DNA of 32,366 nt, taken from the NCBI GenBank assembly GCA_903834825.1, contig CAILKQ010000083.1:1-32366 (forward strand), given 5' to 3'. Positions 24,492 through 31,674 of the stretch are shown one piece after another; the first letter of the stretch is position 1; the number at the start of each line of letters is the position of its first letter. The translations under genes were made by a program, and so were the position numbers. The stretch comes from an uncultured bacterium. Its GTDB lineage: Bacteria; Bacteroidota; Bacteroidia; Chitinophagales; Chitinophagaceae. The notes beneath the pieces were generated by a model. That model made no database searches. It was not told the DNA's origin and worked only from the letters and a program-made list of their open reading frames with translations.

Positions 24492-27400
24492 TTAGAAAGT
24501 TAAGTTTAATCCGAAAATGATTGATTTGGCCTTGGGATAGCTAAGGCCATCAATTCCGTATGAAGAAACACCATTGATCGTCCTATCGGTGTTCACCTCA
24601 GGATCGTACCCATTGTACTTTGTGATCACAAAAAGATTCTGACCTGTTACAGAGAGGCGCAGTCCGGAAATCCACTTGCCCATTGCACTGGCGCGGGTAT
24701 CAAAATTATACCCAAGGGCCATGTTGTTCAAACGTAAAAATGCTCCGTCTTTCAGGTACCTTGAACTGATGGGTGCCGAGTTGCTGATAGACTCTTTGGG
24801 AGACCCAACTGCCTCAGGGGTAGTGTTTACACTCTTCGATAAACGCAATTTATAGAAATAGGCATTCGCTGTATTGTCGTAAATCTTGTTCCCAGAAACA
24901 CCGTTGAAATTGGCAACAAAATCGAATCCCTTGTAAGAGAAGTTTGCAAAGAAAGCATAAATCACTTTGGGAAGTGCAGTGCCCAATGCAAGCCTGTCCT
25001 TGTCTCCGCTGATGCCATCGCCATCAATGTCACGGAAGGTGCTGATACCATTGGCATCGAAACCTGTCCATTCTCTGAGAAAGAAAGTACCAATGGGCTG
25101 TCCATTGATATAGCCGTTGACAGTAGCCGAGGTCAAACCAGGCCCTGATGCACCACCCGATTGAATAACAGAGTAAGGAGAATTTTCAACAAGATTGCTG
25201 AGGAAAGCAACATTACCGCCAACCGTATATTTTATTCCGGATTTGGTCTTGTTCTTGTAAGCAAGATCAATTTCCAGACCCTCATTGGTGATTGTCATGT
25301 CTTCCACATTGGTCCAAAATGTACCTGCAGGCTGAACAGGATCTGCTGGAATCACTTCAAGCAGGATGTTGTTGGACAACTTCTTGAAATAATCGATTGA
25401 TCCAGTAAGTGCGCCTTTCAGCAAGCCAAAGTCCAATCCCACATTGGTTTGGGTAGATACTTCCCACTGGATGTCTGGGTTGGCCAACCTTGAATAGGTA
25501 ATCCCTGCGGGATAAGGGCCTGCAGCAGAAAGCGGATAACTGGTGGTACCTGAAACAGCTGATGTGAAAAGGGGTTGGGTTATTTTGGAAGGGATTTCCT
25601 GGTTACCCGTTTGTCCCCATCCAGCCCGAAGCTTAAGGTTGCTGAAGGGTGAGCCCTGCATAAAATCTTCTTCACTGATTCTCCATCCAAGAGAGAAAGA
25701 CGGGAAATAACCGTACTTGTTGTTTTCACCAAATTTAGATGAGCCATCCATCCTGAAATTGGCTGTGGCAAGATATTTGTCCTTGTAAGAATAGTTGACA
25801 CGAGAAAAGAAAGACTGCAACTCATTCAATACGGCATACCCATTCGGCCTGTTGTTGGCCAGTGTAAGCTCTTGCCCAATGCCCGGATTGTATAGCGGTT
25901 CAACCGGACCAACAGTAGGGCGGTTGATGCTCCATCCCCTGCCTTGTAGATATATTTCCTGGTAGGAATGTCCGGCCAATGCAGAGAAATTATGCTCCTT
26001 CACCTTAAAATTATAGGTCAGGTAGTTTTCAATCAGGGTATTCCTGTTGATGGTATTGTATGTTTCAAACCTTCCATCCCGCTGGGGCAGTACATTGGCA
26101 AGAGACTGTACATCCCTGGTAGCGGTAGAATTGTCTACACCAAGGTTGAGTTTGTACGTAAGGCCATCAAATAGTTTAATGGATGGTGAAATGCTTCCAA
26201 TCACCCTGTTGATGGTGGTAACGTCTTTGTCCAACTTAAATGTCAGCAAAGGGTTGTTGAACAGCTGGTATGCTGCGATATTTCCCTGTGCATCATATGC
26301 TGAGTATGTAGGGTTGTTGCTGAGGGCATCTCCAATAACACCACCAATATTGGGGCGCTGTTGCTTGGTATTGTTGGCGCTCAGGTTTACATCTACAATC
26401 AGCCTGTCGTTCAAGAATTTTTGGGTTGCATTAAACCTTCCAGAATACCTTTTCAGGTCATTGGTTTTGATGATACCCTCCTGGTTTTGCAAACCAAAAG
26501 AAGCAAAATAGGTAAGCTTTTCAGCACCGCCGCTCATGGTAAGGTTGTGGTTCTGTGTAAGAGCAGTTCTGGTAATTTCTTTTTGCCAGTCGGTATTGCC
26601 ACCCTTATCATCAAGGAGGCCTCCCACTTCAAGAACCTTTTTCCTGAACTCAGCTGCACTGTAAACAGGAAGTGCCCTTGTCAGTTCAGATACGCCCACG
26701 CTGCTGTTGTAATTCATCACAGAAGTACCGGATTTTCCTTTTTTGGTAGTGATGAGGATTACGCCATTTGCACCACGTGCTCCATAGATGGCAGTGGCGG
26801 ATGCGTCTTTCAATACATCCATCGTTTCGATGTCTGCGGGGTTGATAAAGTTCAATGGATCACCACCACCTGTACTTGAATTGTCGAGCGGAAGTCCGTC
26901 AACCACAAAAAGCGGGGTACTTCCTGTACGCACACCGCCAGGCCCCCTGATGCTGATACCCTGAGCACCACCCGGTTCACCACTTGCAGAAGTTACATTG
27001 ACACCAGCTACCTTGCCCTGCAACAATTGTTGCGGCGCATTGATGATTCCTTTATTGAACTCTTCAGCACCTACACTTTTTACAGCGCCGGTTACATCGC
27101 GTTTGCGTTGTGTGCCATAACCCACAACAACAACTTGGGTCAGGTCAGTTGAAACAGACTGAAGTGAAAAATCTACGCTGGTCCTGCTCCCAACCACCAC
27201 TTCTTGGCCAACATAGCCTACAAATGAAACAACCAGTACGGCCTTTTCATTGGAAACGGAAATGGAATAATTCCCCATTCCATCAGTCAGCGCGCTTGAT
27301 GAAGAGCCCTTGACGGCCACACTGGCACCAGCCAGCCCAGCCCCATTGGACCCATCGGTTACACGTCCTGTGATTGTCTTGTCGAAAGCTGAGGAAATTT

Positions 27401-27512
27401 TTCCTGTCTTCTCACGGGCAATGGATGCCTGCGAAAAAGAAAGGAAAAATCCGGTCAGCAGCATGCATGATAGCAGTCGTAAACATGCATGAAGCGAAAT
27501 GCAATTTCTCAT
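24492..27512 (-). CDS. SusC/RagA-family TonB-linked outer-membrane transporter
   Basis: The 1006-residue protein has a signal peptide (hydrophobic core LLSCMLLTGFFLSF, cleavage near QASIA). A carboxypeptidase-regulatory-like domain follows at ~47-125 (ITGRVTDGSNGAGLAGASVAVKGS, VSFVGYVGQEVVV). The SusC plug signature VVVVGYGTQRKRDVTGAVKSV lies near 127-147, with PLFVVDGLPLDN near 198 and METMDVLKDASATAIYGARGANGVILITTKKG-type segments near 225-258. The barrel ends in IIFGLNLTF, with a terminal Phe. It forms the channel of a SusCD complex with the lipoprotein that starts 10 nt downstream. The pair stands alone in this window. Length and domain order are normal for the family. Confidence 0.95.
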   Translation of the reverse strand: MRNCISLHACLRLLSCMLLTGFFLSFSQASIAREKTGKISSAFDKTITGRVTDGSNGAGLAGASVAVKGSSSSALTDGMGNYSISVSNEKAVLVVSFVGYVGQEVVVGSRTSVDFSLQSVSTDLTQVVVVGYGTQRKRDVTGAVKSVGAEEFNKGIINAPQQLLQGKVAGVNVTSASGEPGGAQGISIRGPGGVRTGSTPLFVVDGLPLDNSSTGGGDPLNFINPADIETMDVLKDASATAIYGARGANGVILITTKKGKSGTSVMNYNSSVGVSELTRALPVYSAAEFRKKVLEVGGLLDDKGGNTDWQKEITRTALTQNHNLTMSGGAEKLTYFASFGLQNQEGIIKTNDLKRYSGRFNATQKFLNDRLIVDVNLSANNTKQQRPNIGGVIGDALSNNPTYSAYDAQGNIAAYQLFNNPLLTFKLDKDVTTINRVIGSISPSIKLFDGLTYKLNLGVDNSTATRDVQSLANVLPQRDGRFETYNTINRNTLIENYLTYNFKVKEHNFSALAGHSYQEIYLQGRGWSINRPTVGPVEPLYNPGIGQELTLANNRPNGYAVLNELQSFFSRVNYSYKDKYLATANFRMDGSSKFGENNKYGYFPSFSLGWRISEEDFMQGSPFSNLKLRAGWGQTGNQEIPSKITQPLFTSAVSGTTSYPLSAAGPYPAGITYSRLANPDIQWEVSTQTNVGLDFGLLKGALTGSIDYFKKLSNNILLEVIPADPVQPAGTFWTNVEDMTITNEGLEIDLAYKNKTKSGIKYTVGGNVAFLSNLVENSPYSVIQSGGASGPGLTSATVNGYINGQPIGTFFLREWTGFDANGISTFRDIDGDGISGDKDRLALGTALPKVIYAFFANFSYKGFDFVANFNGVSGNKIYDNTANAYFYKLRLSKSVNTTPEAVGSPKESISNSAPISSRYLKDGAFLRLNNMALGYNFDTRASAMGKWISGLRLSVTGQNLFVITKYNGYDPEVNTDRTINGVSSYGIDGLSYPKAKSIIFGLNLTF

Positions 27513-27684
27513 TTTTAAAATTTTACTTGAAAAAAATTAGGATAGCAAAGGTTAATTTCAGGCATTAGCTCCCCATTAACCAAATACTAAATTATGGTTA
27601 ATATTTGAAAAAATGAGCTAGGGGGGCCTGTATGGAAATGACGGCGTCCAGCATCTGTAAAATGATAACCCTTAAATACATAAC
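27513..27684. promoter_or_regulatory. 172-nt divergent intergenic region between susC-type gene and SIMPL gene
   Basis: The gap must hold both promoters. On the plus strand TAATATTTG near 27599 is a one-base-stretched match to the -7 consensus, and a G-run lies near 27620. On the minus strand only near-matches are found. I see no open frame, repeat or RNA here. Confidence 0.3.
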
Positions 27685-28386
27685 ATGAAAAAATTGATTG
27701 TAGTCAGTTTACTGGGCCTTCTTGCCCATGGCGCCTCTGCCCAAATGAAGAGCTTTTTGGATGTGCCTTATATAGAGGTGTTCGGCAGTGCTGACACCCT
27801 GGTGACCCCCAATGAAATCTATATCAGCATTGTGATTGCCGAGGCCGATGTCAAAAACAAGATTTCCCTGGAGGAGCAGGAGCGTAAAATGTTGGCTGGC
27901 CTTAAAACCCTGGGGATCAATACTGAAAAGGAACTGACCACTTCAGACATGCAGAGCAATTTCAGGTATTATGTACTGAAGCAAAAAGACGTGATGAAGA
28001 CCAAATCCTATACCCTGAAGGTGGGAGATGCCGTTTTGGCCACCCGCGTATTCATGAAACTGGAGGAACTGGGGATTGCCAATGCCAACCTTGATCGGGT
28101 GGGGCATTCTGAAATGCTCAAACTCAAAAATACCTGCAGAACCAATGCCGTTAAAAATGCCTTTGACAAGGCCAAGGCATTGACCAGCCCGATTGGGGCT
28201 TCAGTGGGTGCGCCTTTGCATATTGCTGACTTCAGCAATGATGGGGACGGCGCAACACAACCGGCCTCCCAAATCCGGATCAGGGGCATGTCTACACTCA
28301 ATGAAGTCAAAGAAGAGTTGCCTCAAATAGACTTTGAAAAAATCAGGATCAGCATGAATGTGAGCGTCAAATTCATGTTGAAGTAG
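27685..28386 (+). CDS. secreted SIMPL-domain (DUF541) protein
   Basis: The 233-residue protein has the signal peptide MKKLIVVSLLGLLAHGASAQ. The DUF541/SIMPL domain covers nearly all of the rest: YIEVFGSADTLVTPNEIYISIVI near 29-51, KKxSLEEQERKMLAGLKTLGI-like segments near 58-77, DMQSNFRYYVLKQ near 88-100, SYTLKVGDA near 108, and the C-terminal KIRISMNVSVKFML strand. Family members are periplasmic or outer-membrane-facing proteins of poorly defined function that have been linked to oxidative-stress tolerance and signalling. It is the last housekeeping-type gene before the tRNA-Leu region: its stop codon lies 39 nt before the tRNA fragment at 28426. No partner gene is apparent. Confidence 0.9.
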   Translation: MKKLIVVSLLGLLAHGASAQMKSFLDVPYIEVFGSADTLVTPNEIYISIVIAEADVKNKISLEEQERKMLAGLKTLGINTEKELTTSDMQSNFRYYVLKQKDVMKTKSYTLKVGDAVLATRVFMKLEELGIANANLDRVGHSEMLKLKNTCRTNAVKNAFDKAKALTSPIGASVGAPLHIADFSNDGDGATQPASQIRIRGMSTLNEVKEELPQIDFEKIRISMNVSVKFMLK

Positions 28387-28408
28387 CATTTTATTTGCCT
28401 TTCTGCCG

Positions 28409-28416
28409 TATATTTG
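28409..28416 (+). promoter_or_regulatory. candidate -7 element (TATATTTG), possibly the old tRNA-Leu promoter
   Basis: TATATTTG is identical to the -7 element of tRNA-Phe in this window and sits 9 nt ahead of the tRNA-Leu 5' fragment at 28426, a suitable distance for a tRNA start. A TTTG lies at 28394-28397 but the 11-nt spacer is too short, so the -33 part is not supported. Confidence 0.4.
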
Positions 28417-28425
28417 CCCTCCACT

Positions 28426-28492
28426 GCCCAGGTGGCGAACCTGCCTGCCGGCAGGCAGGACCTGTCTGCCGACAGGCAGGTTGGTAGACGCA
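28426..28492 (+). pseudogene. split 5' half-copy of tRNA-Leu
   Basis: GCCCAGGTGGCGAA (28426-28439) and TTGGTAGACGCA (28481-28492) equal the first 27 nt of the intact tRNA-Leu at 28757, apart from one A. They are separated by a 41-nt palindromic insert in the D loop. The copy stops exactly before the anticodon stem and its last base is the A of the GIY-YIG start codon. It cannot make a tRNA. Confidence 0.85.
28440..28480. repeat. pair of GC-rich palindromes inserted in the tRNA-Leu remnant
   Basis: The first unit (28440-28459) is a perfect 20-bp palindrome built from CCTGCCTGCC and its complement. After one A comes a diverged second unit (28461-28480) with arms CCTGTC and GACAGG. The stretch is far richer in G+C than the flanking DNA. 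In frame it would encode LPAGRQ-like peptides, a telltale of interspersed palindromic repeats rather than protein. Confidence 0.85.
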
Positions 28493-28749
28493 TGGAAAGT
28501 TTGAGTTCTTTTAAATTCAATGTTTACGCTATAAAAAGCAACAACAGAAACTATATTTACGTAGGGATGACCAATAACCTTGAAAGAAGGTTAAAGGAAC
28601 ATAACCAACGTGAAAACAGGTCGACCAAGGCTTATGCCCCCTTCACACTCATTTACTCTGAAGCATTTGATTCGAGATTAACTGCCAGAGCAAAAGAGAA
28701 ATACCTGAAAAGTGGAGTAGGAAAAGCTTTTTTAAAAGGTTTGATTTGA
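28492..28749 (+). CDS. small GIY-YIG nuclease-domain protein
   Basis: The 85-residue protein is a minimal GIY-YIG endonuclease domain of the UvrC N-terminal/YhbQ type. It shows VYAIKS (11-16) and YVGMTNNLERRLKEH (23-37), giving the VYA...YVG core with Arg33 and His37, then KAYAPFTLIYSE and the catalytic-type Glu69 in AKEKYLKSG. The ATG at 28492 is chosen because the frame upstream only translates the palindromic repeat and tRNA remnant. The start codon therefore overlaps the last base of the tRNA-derived fragment. The stop lies 7 nt before the intact tRNA-Leu. Such proteins nick or cleave DNA; here a homing-like role in the spread of its own cassette is an inference from the flanking tRNA duplication. 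Confidence 0.85.
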   Translation: MESLSSFKFNVYAIKSNNRNYIYVGMTNNLERRLKEHNQRENRSTKAYAPFTLIYSEAFDSRLTARAKEKYLKSGVGKAFLKGLI

Positions 28750-28751
28750 TT

Positions 28752-30419
28752 TTAATGCCCAGGTGGCGAAATTGGTAGACGCACTGTGTTCAGGTCGCAG
28801 CGTTCGCAAGGATGTGCTGGTTCGAATCCAGTCCTGGGCACTTCGTTAGATTTAAGCCGATTCTTTAAAGAATCGGCTTTTTTGTTTTCTGATGAATCGC
28901 CCGCCAGCAAAGGGATTGCCGCGAATAAACTGTTTACTCTAGAAGTTCGAACTACCCCTTTTTGTTTATTATACAGGATTCCCTCTGGGAATATCAACTT
29001 CTGTAGTTGCTGCTTACCCTCATATTTAGCTGTAACCCATGACTGGCTTATGTTTTCAGCAATTGTCAAACATTTTTCAACCGCATTATCAAAGTTCGAA
29101 CTATTAAAAGCACTTGTATCAGATTCCTTACTTAATTCAACGATTTCTTCCTTGATCTGACCCGCATGTTTGATGTAGATTTCCTCACTAATCTGATCGT
29201 TAATAAACTTTTTTTCTACTTTTTCGAGCAGTGATTTTTTTTCTGCAATTTTCTTTTTCGCCTGGGTTGCATCTTTGCCAAGCTCTATTAGCTTTTCTTT
29301 AAGTTTTACTTTCAGCGTAGTTGCAATTTGACTTCTTAATGCGGGCTTACACTCATATCCACTGAGTAGCGTTACAAAAAGTTCATTGAGTTTATTGGCG
29401 CTAACATTCACTGGGTTTTGTCCAGCCTTAATTTTATAGTACCAATTCCCCTTTGTCTTGTATCCTGTAAATGGCATGAGACTTAGTTCATCTTTTGCAA
29501 AAGTTTTCAGAGGCAATTCATCATGACGGGATACTTTGGGTACCCCAGCAACGGGAACATCATTTAAGACATCCTGCACGGTCATAAAAGTTTTAATATC
29601 AATGAGAGGTGGATGTTGACCTTTGATCAACTTTCCTCCAACAAGTTTTCCTGTAACAAAGCCAGCACAAAATGGATTGGAGAAAACATAGCGAAAACTC
29701 TTTGCGGTTATCTCTACCCCTCGTTTGCGAAGGTATTCTATCACCTCTGCAAATTGGTACCTTTTTTCAGCTATCATCTGAAAACCCTTCTTAATCTGTT
29801 TGCCTTCATCTGTAATGATATACTCATGAAAACAAGCCCTGTGTTTTGGCTTTAGGTTCTTATAGCCAAGTGGTGTAGCATAGGGCCAATAACCCTTTAA
29901 CATGACTTCGCGTGTATTGATGGTAGTGCGGTCACTTTTTAGGCGGTTATCAAAGTTATTGAGCATGTGAAAGAAATTCTCCTGCAATCTTCCAATTGCA
30001 GTTGATGTATCCAGATCTTGGGTAACTGATTTTACAGTTATACCTTCTTTACTAAGTTCTTCACTGAGATGAGATGCTGCAGCCCCAGTTCGGGAGAACC
30101 TGTCATAGTTAAATACAATAATTATGGAGATCAGCTTATTTTTCCTTACATATTCCAACATTCTATTGAACTCCTTGCGTCCATCATTTTTTGCACTCTC
30201 ATAAGTCCCACCAAAATACTCCCTGATGGTTACTCCATTATTTTTTGCATAGGTATCACAGTATTTAAGCTGAACTTCCAAGCTTCCATTATTTTGAGCC
30301 TGCTCCTGACTACTTACCCGTGTATAGACAACTGCATCGCCACCCCGTTTTTTGGAAGGATCCTTATAGCGATTAAGGGTTAACTGTTCAAGAGCCGTTT
30401 GCATGTTTTCTTTTTTCAT
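28752..30419 (-). CDS. large serine recombinase (resolvase/recombinase family), C-terminus read through antisense tRNA-Leu
   Basis: The 555-residue protein catalyses site-specific DNA integration and excision. The resolvase catalytic domain occupies ~28-175, with VYTRVSSQEQ near 31-40 (nucleophile Ser36), FNYDRFSRTG near 104-113, and QENFFHMLNNFDNRLKSDRT near 147-166. The recombinase domain is near 190-290 (GYWPYATPLGYKN, FSNPFCAGFVTGK). The zinc-ribbon region (FTGYKTKGNWYYKIKAGQNPVNVSANKLNELF, ~318-350) keeps the framework but no Cys, as in many Bacteroidota relatives, and a coiled coil follows near 375-425. The last ~30 codons lie antisense to tRNA-Leu and its terminator, giving a GFEPAHPCERCDL-type tail, so the native end was probably different in the circular element. 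Start 30419 is preferred; 30404 is possible. It overlaps the small gene upstream by 32 nt. Confidence 0.88.
   Translation of the reverse strand: MKKENMQTALEQLTLNRYKDPSKKRGGDAVVYTRVSSQEQAQNNGSLEVQLKYCDTYAKNNGVTIREYFGGTYESAKNDGRKEFNRMLEYVRKNKLISIIIVFNYDRFSRTGAAASHLSEELSKEGITVKSVTQDLDTSTAIGRLQENFFHMLNNFDNRLKSDRTTINTREVMLKGYWPYATPLGYKNLKPKHRACFHEYIITDEGKQIKKGFQMIAEKRYQFAEVIEYLRKRGVEITAKSFRYVFSNPFCAGFVTGKLVGGKLIKGQHPPLIDIKTFMTVQDVLNDVPVAGVPKVSRHDELPLKTFAKDELSLMPFTGYKTKGNWYYKIKAGQNPVNVSANKLNELFVTLLSGYECKPALRSQIATTLKVKLKEKLIELGKDATQAKKKIAEKKSLLEKVEKKFINDQISEEIYIKHAGQIKEEIVELSKESDTSAFNSSNFDNAVEKCLTIAENISQSWVTAKYEGKQQLQKLIFPEGILYNKQKGVVRTSRVNSLFAAIPLLAGDSSENKKADSLKNRLKSNEVPRTGFEPAHPCERCDLNTVRLPISPPGH
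28757..28840 (+). tRNA. tRNA-Leu(CAG)
   Basis: An 84-nt class II tRNA with acceptor stem GCCCAGG/CCTGGGC and discriminator A. The D arm is GGCGAAATTGGTAGACGC, and the anticodon stem CTGTG/CGCAG encloses loop TTCAGGT, giving anticodon CAG. The variable arm is long and the T loop is TTCGAAT. No CCA is encoded. No consensus promoter is visible directly upstream, inside the GIY-YIG gene. Confidence 0.96.
28854..28883 (+). terminator. tRNA-Leu terminator (26-bp perfect palindrome plus T-run)
   Basis: AAGCCGATTCTTT and its exact complement form a 13-bp stem (28854-28879), followed by TTTT. It lies 13 nt after the tRNA and inside the coding frame of the opposing recombinase, whose C-terminal codons it supplies. 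Confidence 0.85.
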
Positions 30420-30642
30420 GGTGTATTTCGTTTTGCAGGTAGATGTCAATGATTATTTCTGAAAATAAATTAAGCTGTTCTTCCATGCTTAGATGTTCCG
30501 AAGTATTATTTTCTAAAATAATATTCGTTTCAGCGGTCGTGGTAAGAATGTTACCTAATGTTGACTTTTTTGATTTCCCTATTTTTCTTATCTGTTCATT
30601 GTGTTGTTGTAAATTTAATTGTTCATGAAATTTGATTTTCAT
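30388..30642 (-). CDS. small protein upstream of and overlapping the serine recombinase
   Basis: The 84-residue protein is of unrecognised family. The start at 30642 (MKIKFHEQLNL) is preferred over an ATG 10 codons earlier. It is charged and mostly helical by composition (EQLNLQQHNEQIRKIGKSKK, then EEQLNLFSEIIIDIYLQNE), without a signal peptide or membrane segment. Its stop overlaps the recombinase start by 32 nt, so the two are likely translated together; it may be a recombination directionality or control factor, which is an inference from position alone. It lies 75 nt downstream of the MerR-like gene on the same strand, so regulator, small protein and recombinase may form one transcript. 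Confidence 0.65.
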   Translation of the reverse strand: MKIKFHEQLNLQQHNEQIRKIGKSKKSTLGNILTTTAETNIILENNTSEHLSMEEQLNLFSEIIIDIYLQNEIHHEKRKHANGS

Positions 30643-30717
30643 TATTACCCAGTTGAGACTTCGCCATTTCAAATGGAAGAGGCCTTATAGAAAAACTGAG
30701 CCGTGGCAAACGGGTCA

Positions 30718-31623
30718 TTATATAAATTTGGTTTCGGTTTTTGTAAATGATAGAGAGGTACCAGTTCTTGTCTTTAGTTGGATTCCTGAATAGTTTCGCA
30801 ATCCCAGAATTCGCATTACTTCTTTTGCTTTGTCTCCATTGATAAGACCAGATTTGTCATATTCAATTTTTGACACCTTGCGAGCATCCCTATCATATGT
30901 AATAGTTACTTTCTCAACATTGTTGTTTCGCAGTTCTTTCACCAATCTCAGCTCATCTTCACTGAACAACTTTAGTTGATTGATAAATTCAGTTTTCTCT
31001 TCGTCATCAAAAAGATCTACAATGAAATGTGACAGGGGAATATAGATATGTGGCCTATCTCGATCAATATTTTCAAACCCCGATCCAAACATCCTATATG
31101 TCTCGTCAGGATATATAACCACTCCTGATTCTACACTATTATATATAGACTGAGATACTATTTGGTAGAAATAGCTGATTTCAGTTCTAAGATGTAAGCA
31201 AATAAACGGGTCATCAAGATTACGCTCACTAATTTCTAATTTTTTTTGTTCCTCTTCATTTAACTCTCGAATTTTTCTCAAGCTTTTGAAATAGGCAATA
31301 TTATCTGTGAGTGTTTTTCTATTGAGATCTTCTTCATAAGCTTTCAGAAATTGGTCGTAGTATATCTTCTGCATTAGTTTTATGGAACAACCGAAGCCTC
31401 TCATCGATTCAAGTACTTTTAACCAGAGATACTCGATAAAACTAATTTCAGCCCACTTCCCTTCTTCTACAAAAGATATTAGACCATTCATTTTCCAGTA
31501 ATGGAATGTTTTTGAGTTGAAACCAGTATCCCTGAACTTGATGTTTTTAGCTAACAGACTACCCCTGAGTTCGATTCCTTTGAGGTCATTTGCCTGTATT
31601 TTTTTGAGATTTATTGTTTTCAT
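30718..31623 (-). CDS. MerR-like winged-helix DNA-binding regulator of the island
   Basis: The 301-residue protein has an N-terminal MerR-type helix-turn-helix at about 35-90: FNSKTFHYWKMNGLI near 35-49 is the recognition region, where a wing-like KWAEISFIEYLWLKVL and the GFGCSIKLMQKI second helix match the MerR layout of FTYRTLHYWEKEGLI-type domains. The rest is a long helical, charged domain without a recognised ligand site: NRKTLTDNIAYFKSLRKIRELNEEEQ near 101-126 is probably a coiled coil, then beta-rich segments (RPHIYIPLSHFIVDLF near 189-204; KVTITYDRDARKVSKIEY near 235-252). It is divergent from the four-cysteine gene at 31675 with a 51-nt gap containing repeated ATTACTAA sites, suggesting self-control. 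The effector is unknown. Confidence 0.6.
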   Translation of the reverse strand: MKTINLKKIQANDLKGIELRGSLLAKNIKFRDTGFNSKTFHYWKMNGLISFVEEGKWAEISFIEYLWLKVLESMRGFGCSIKLMQKIYYDQFLKAYEEDLNRKTLTDNIAYFKSLRKIRELNEEEQKKLEISERNLDDPFICLHLRTEISYFYQIVSQSIYNSVESGVVIYPDETYRMFGSGFENIDRDRPHIYIPLSHFIVDLFDDEEKTEFINQLKLFSEDELRLVKELRNNNVEKVTITYDRDARKVSKIEYDKSGLINGDKAKEVMRILGLRNYSGIQLKTRTGTSLSFTKTETKFI

Positions 31624-31674
31624 ATATCTAAATTACTAACTTGTGAGCAATTTATAATAATTTATTACTAATAT
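31624..31674. promoter_or_regulatory. divergent operator candidate with direct repeat ATTACTAA
   Basis: ATTACTAA occurs at 31632-31639 and again at 31664-31671, 32 bp apart start to start (about three helical turns), in the 51-nt AT-rich gap between the MerR-like gene and the opposite gene. No consensus promoter was found. Confidence 0.4.

Larger units (their letters stand above)
28440..28756 (+). mobile_element. putative GIY-YIG cassette inserted in tRNA-Leu with resupplied tRNA 5' half
   Basis: The segment between the tRNA 5' half-copy and the intact tRNA-Leu contains the palindrome pair and a single GIY-YIG gene. The 27-nt tRNA repeats at its two ends act as target duplication or resupplied sequence, so tRNA function is kept. 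Boundaries are approximate. Confidence 0.4.

Noticed and set aside
28440-28480. A CRISPR array or rho-independent terminator
   Set aside because: Only two adjacent diverged palindromes, no spacers, no cas genes and no T-run.
28414-28491. A longer GIY-YIG frame starting at 28414 with 26 extra residues
   Set aside because: The extra residues translate only the tRNA remnant and the palindromic repeat, giving an LPAGRQ-like sequence; the family domain begins after the ATG at 28492.
28426-28492. A second functional tRNA-Leu
   Set aside because: It ends before the anticodon stem and is interrupted by 41 nt.
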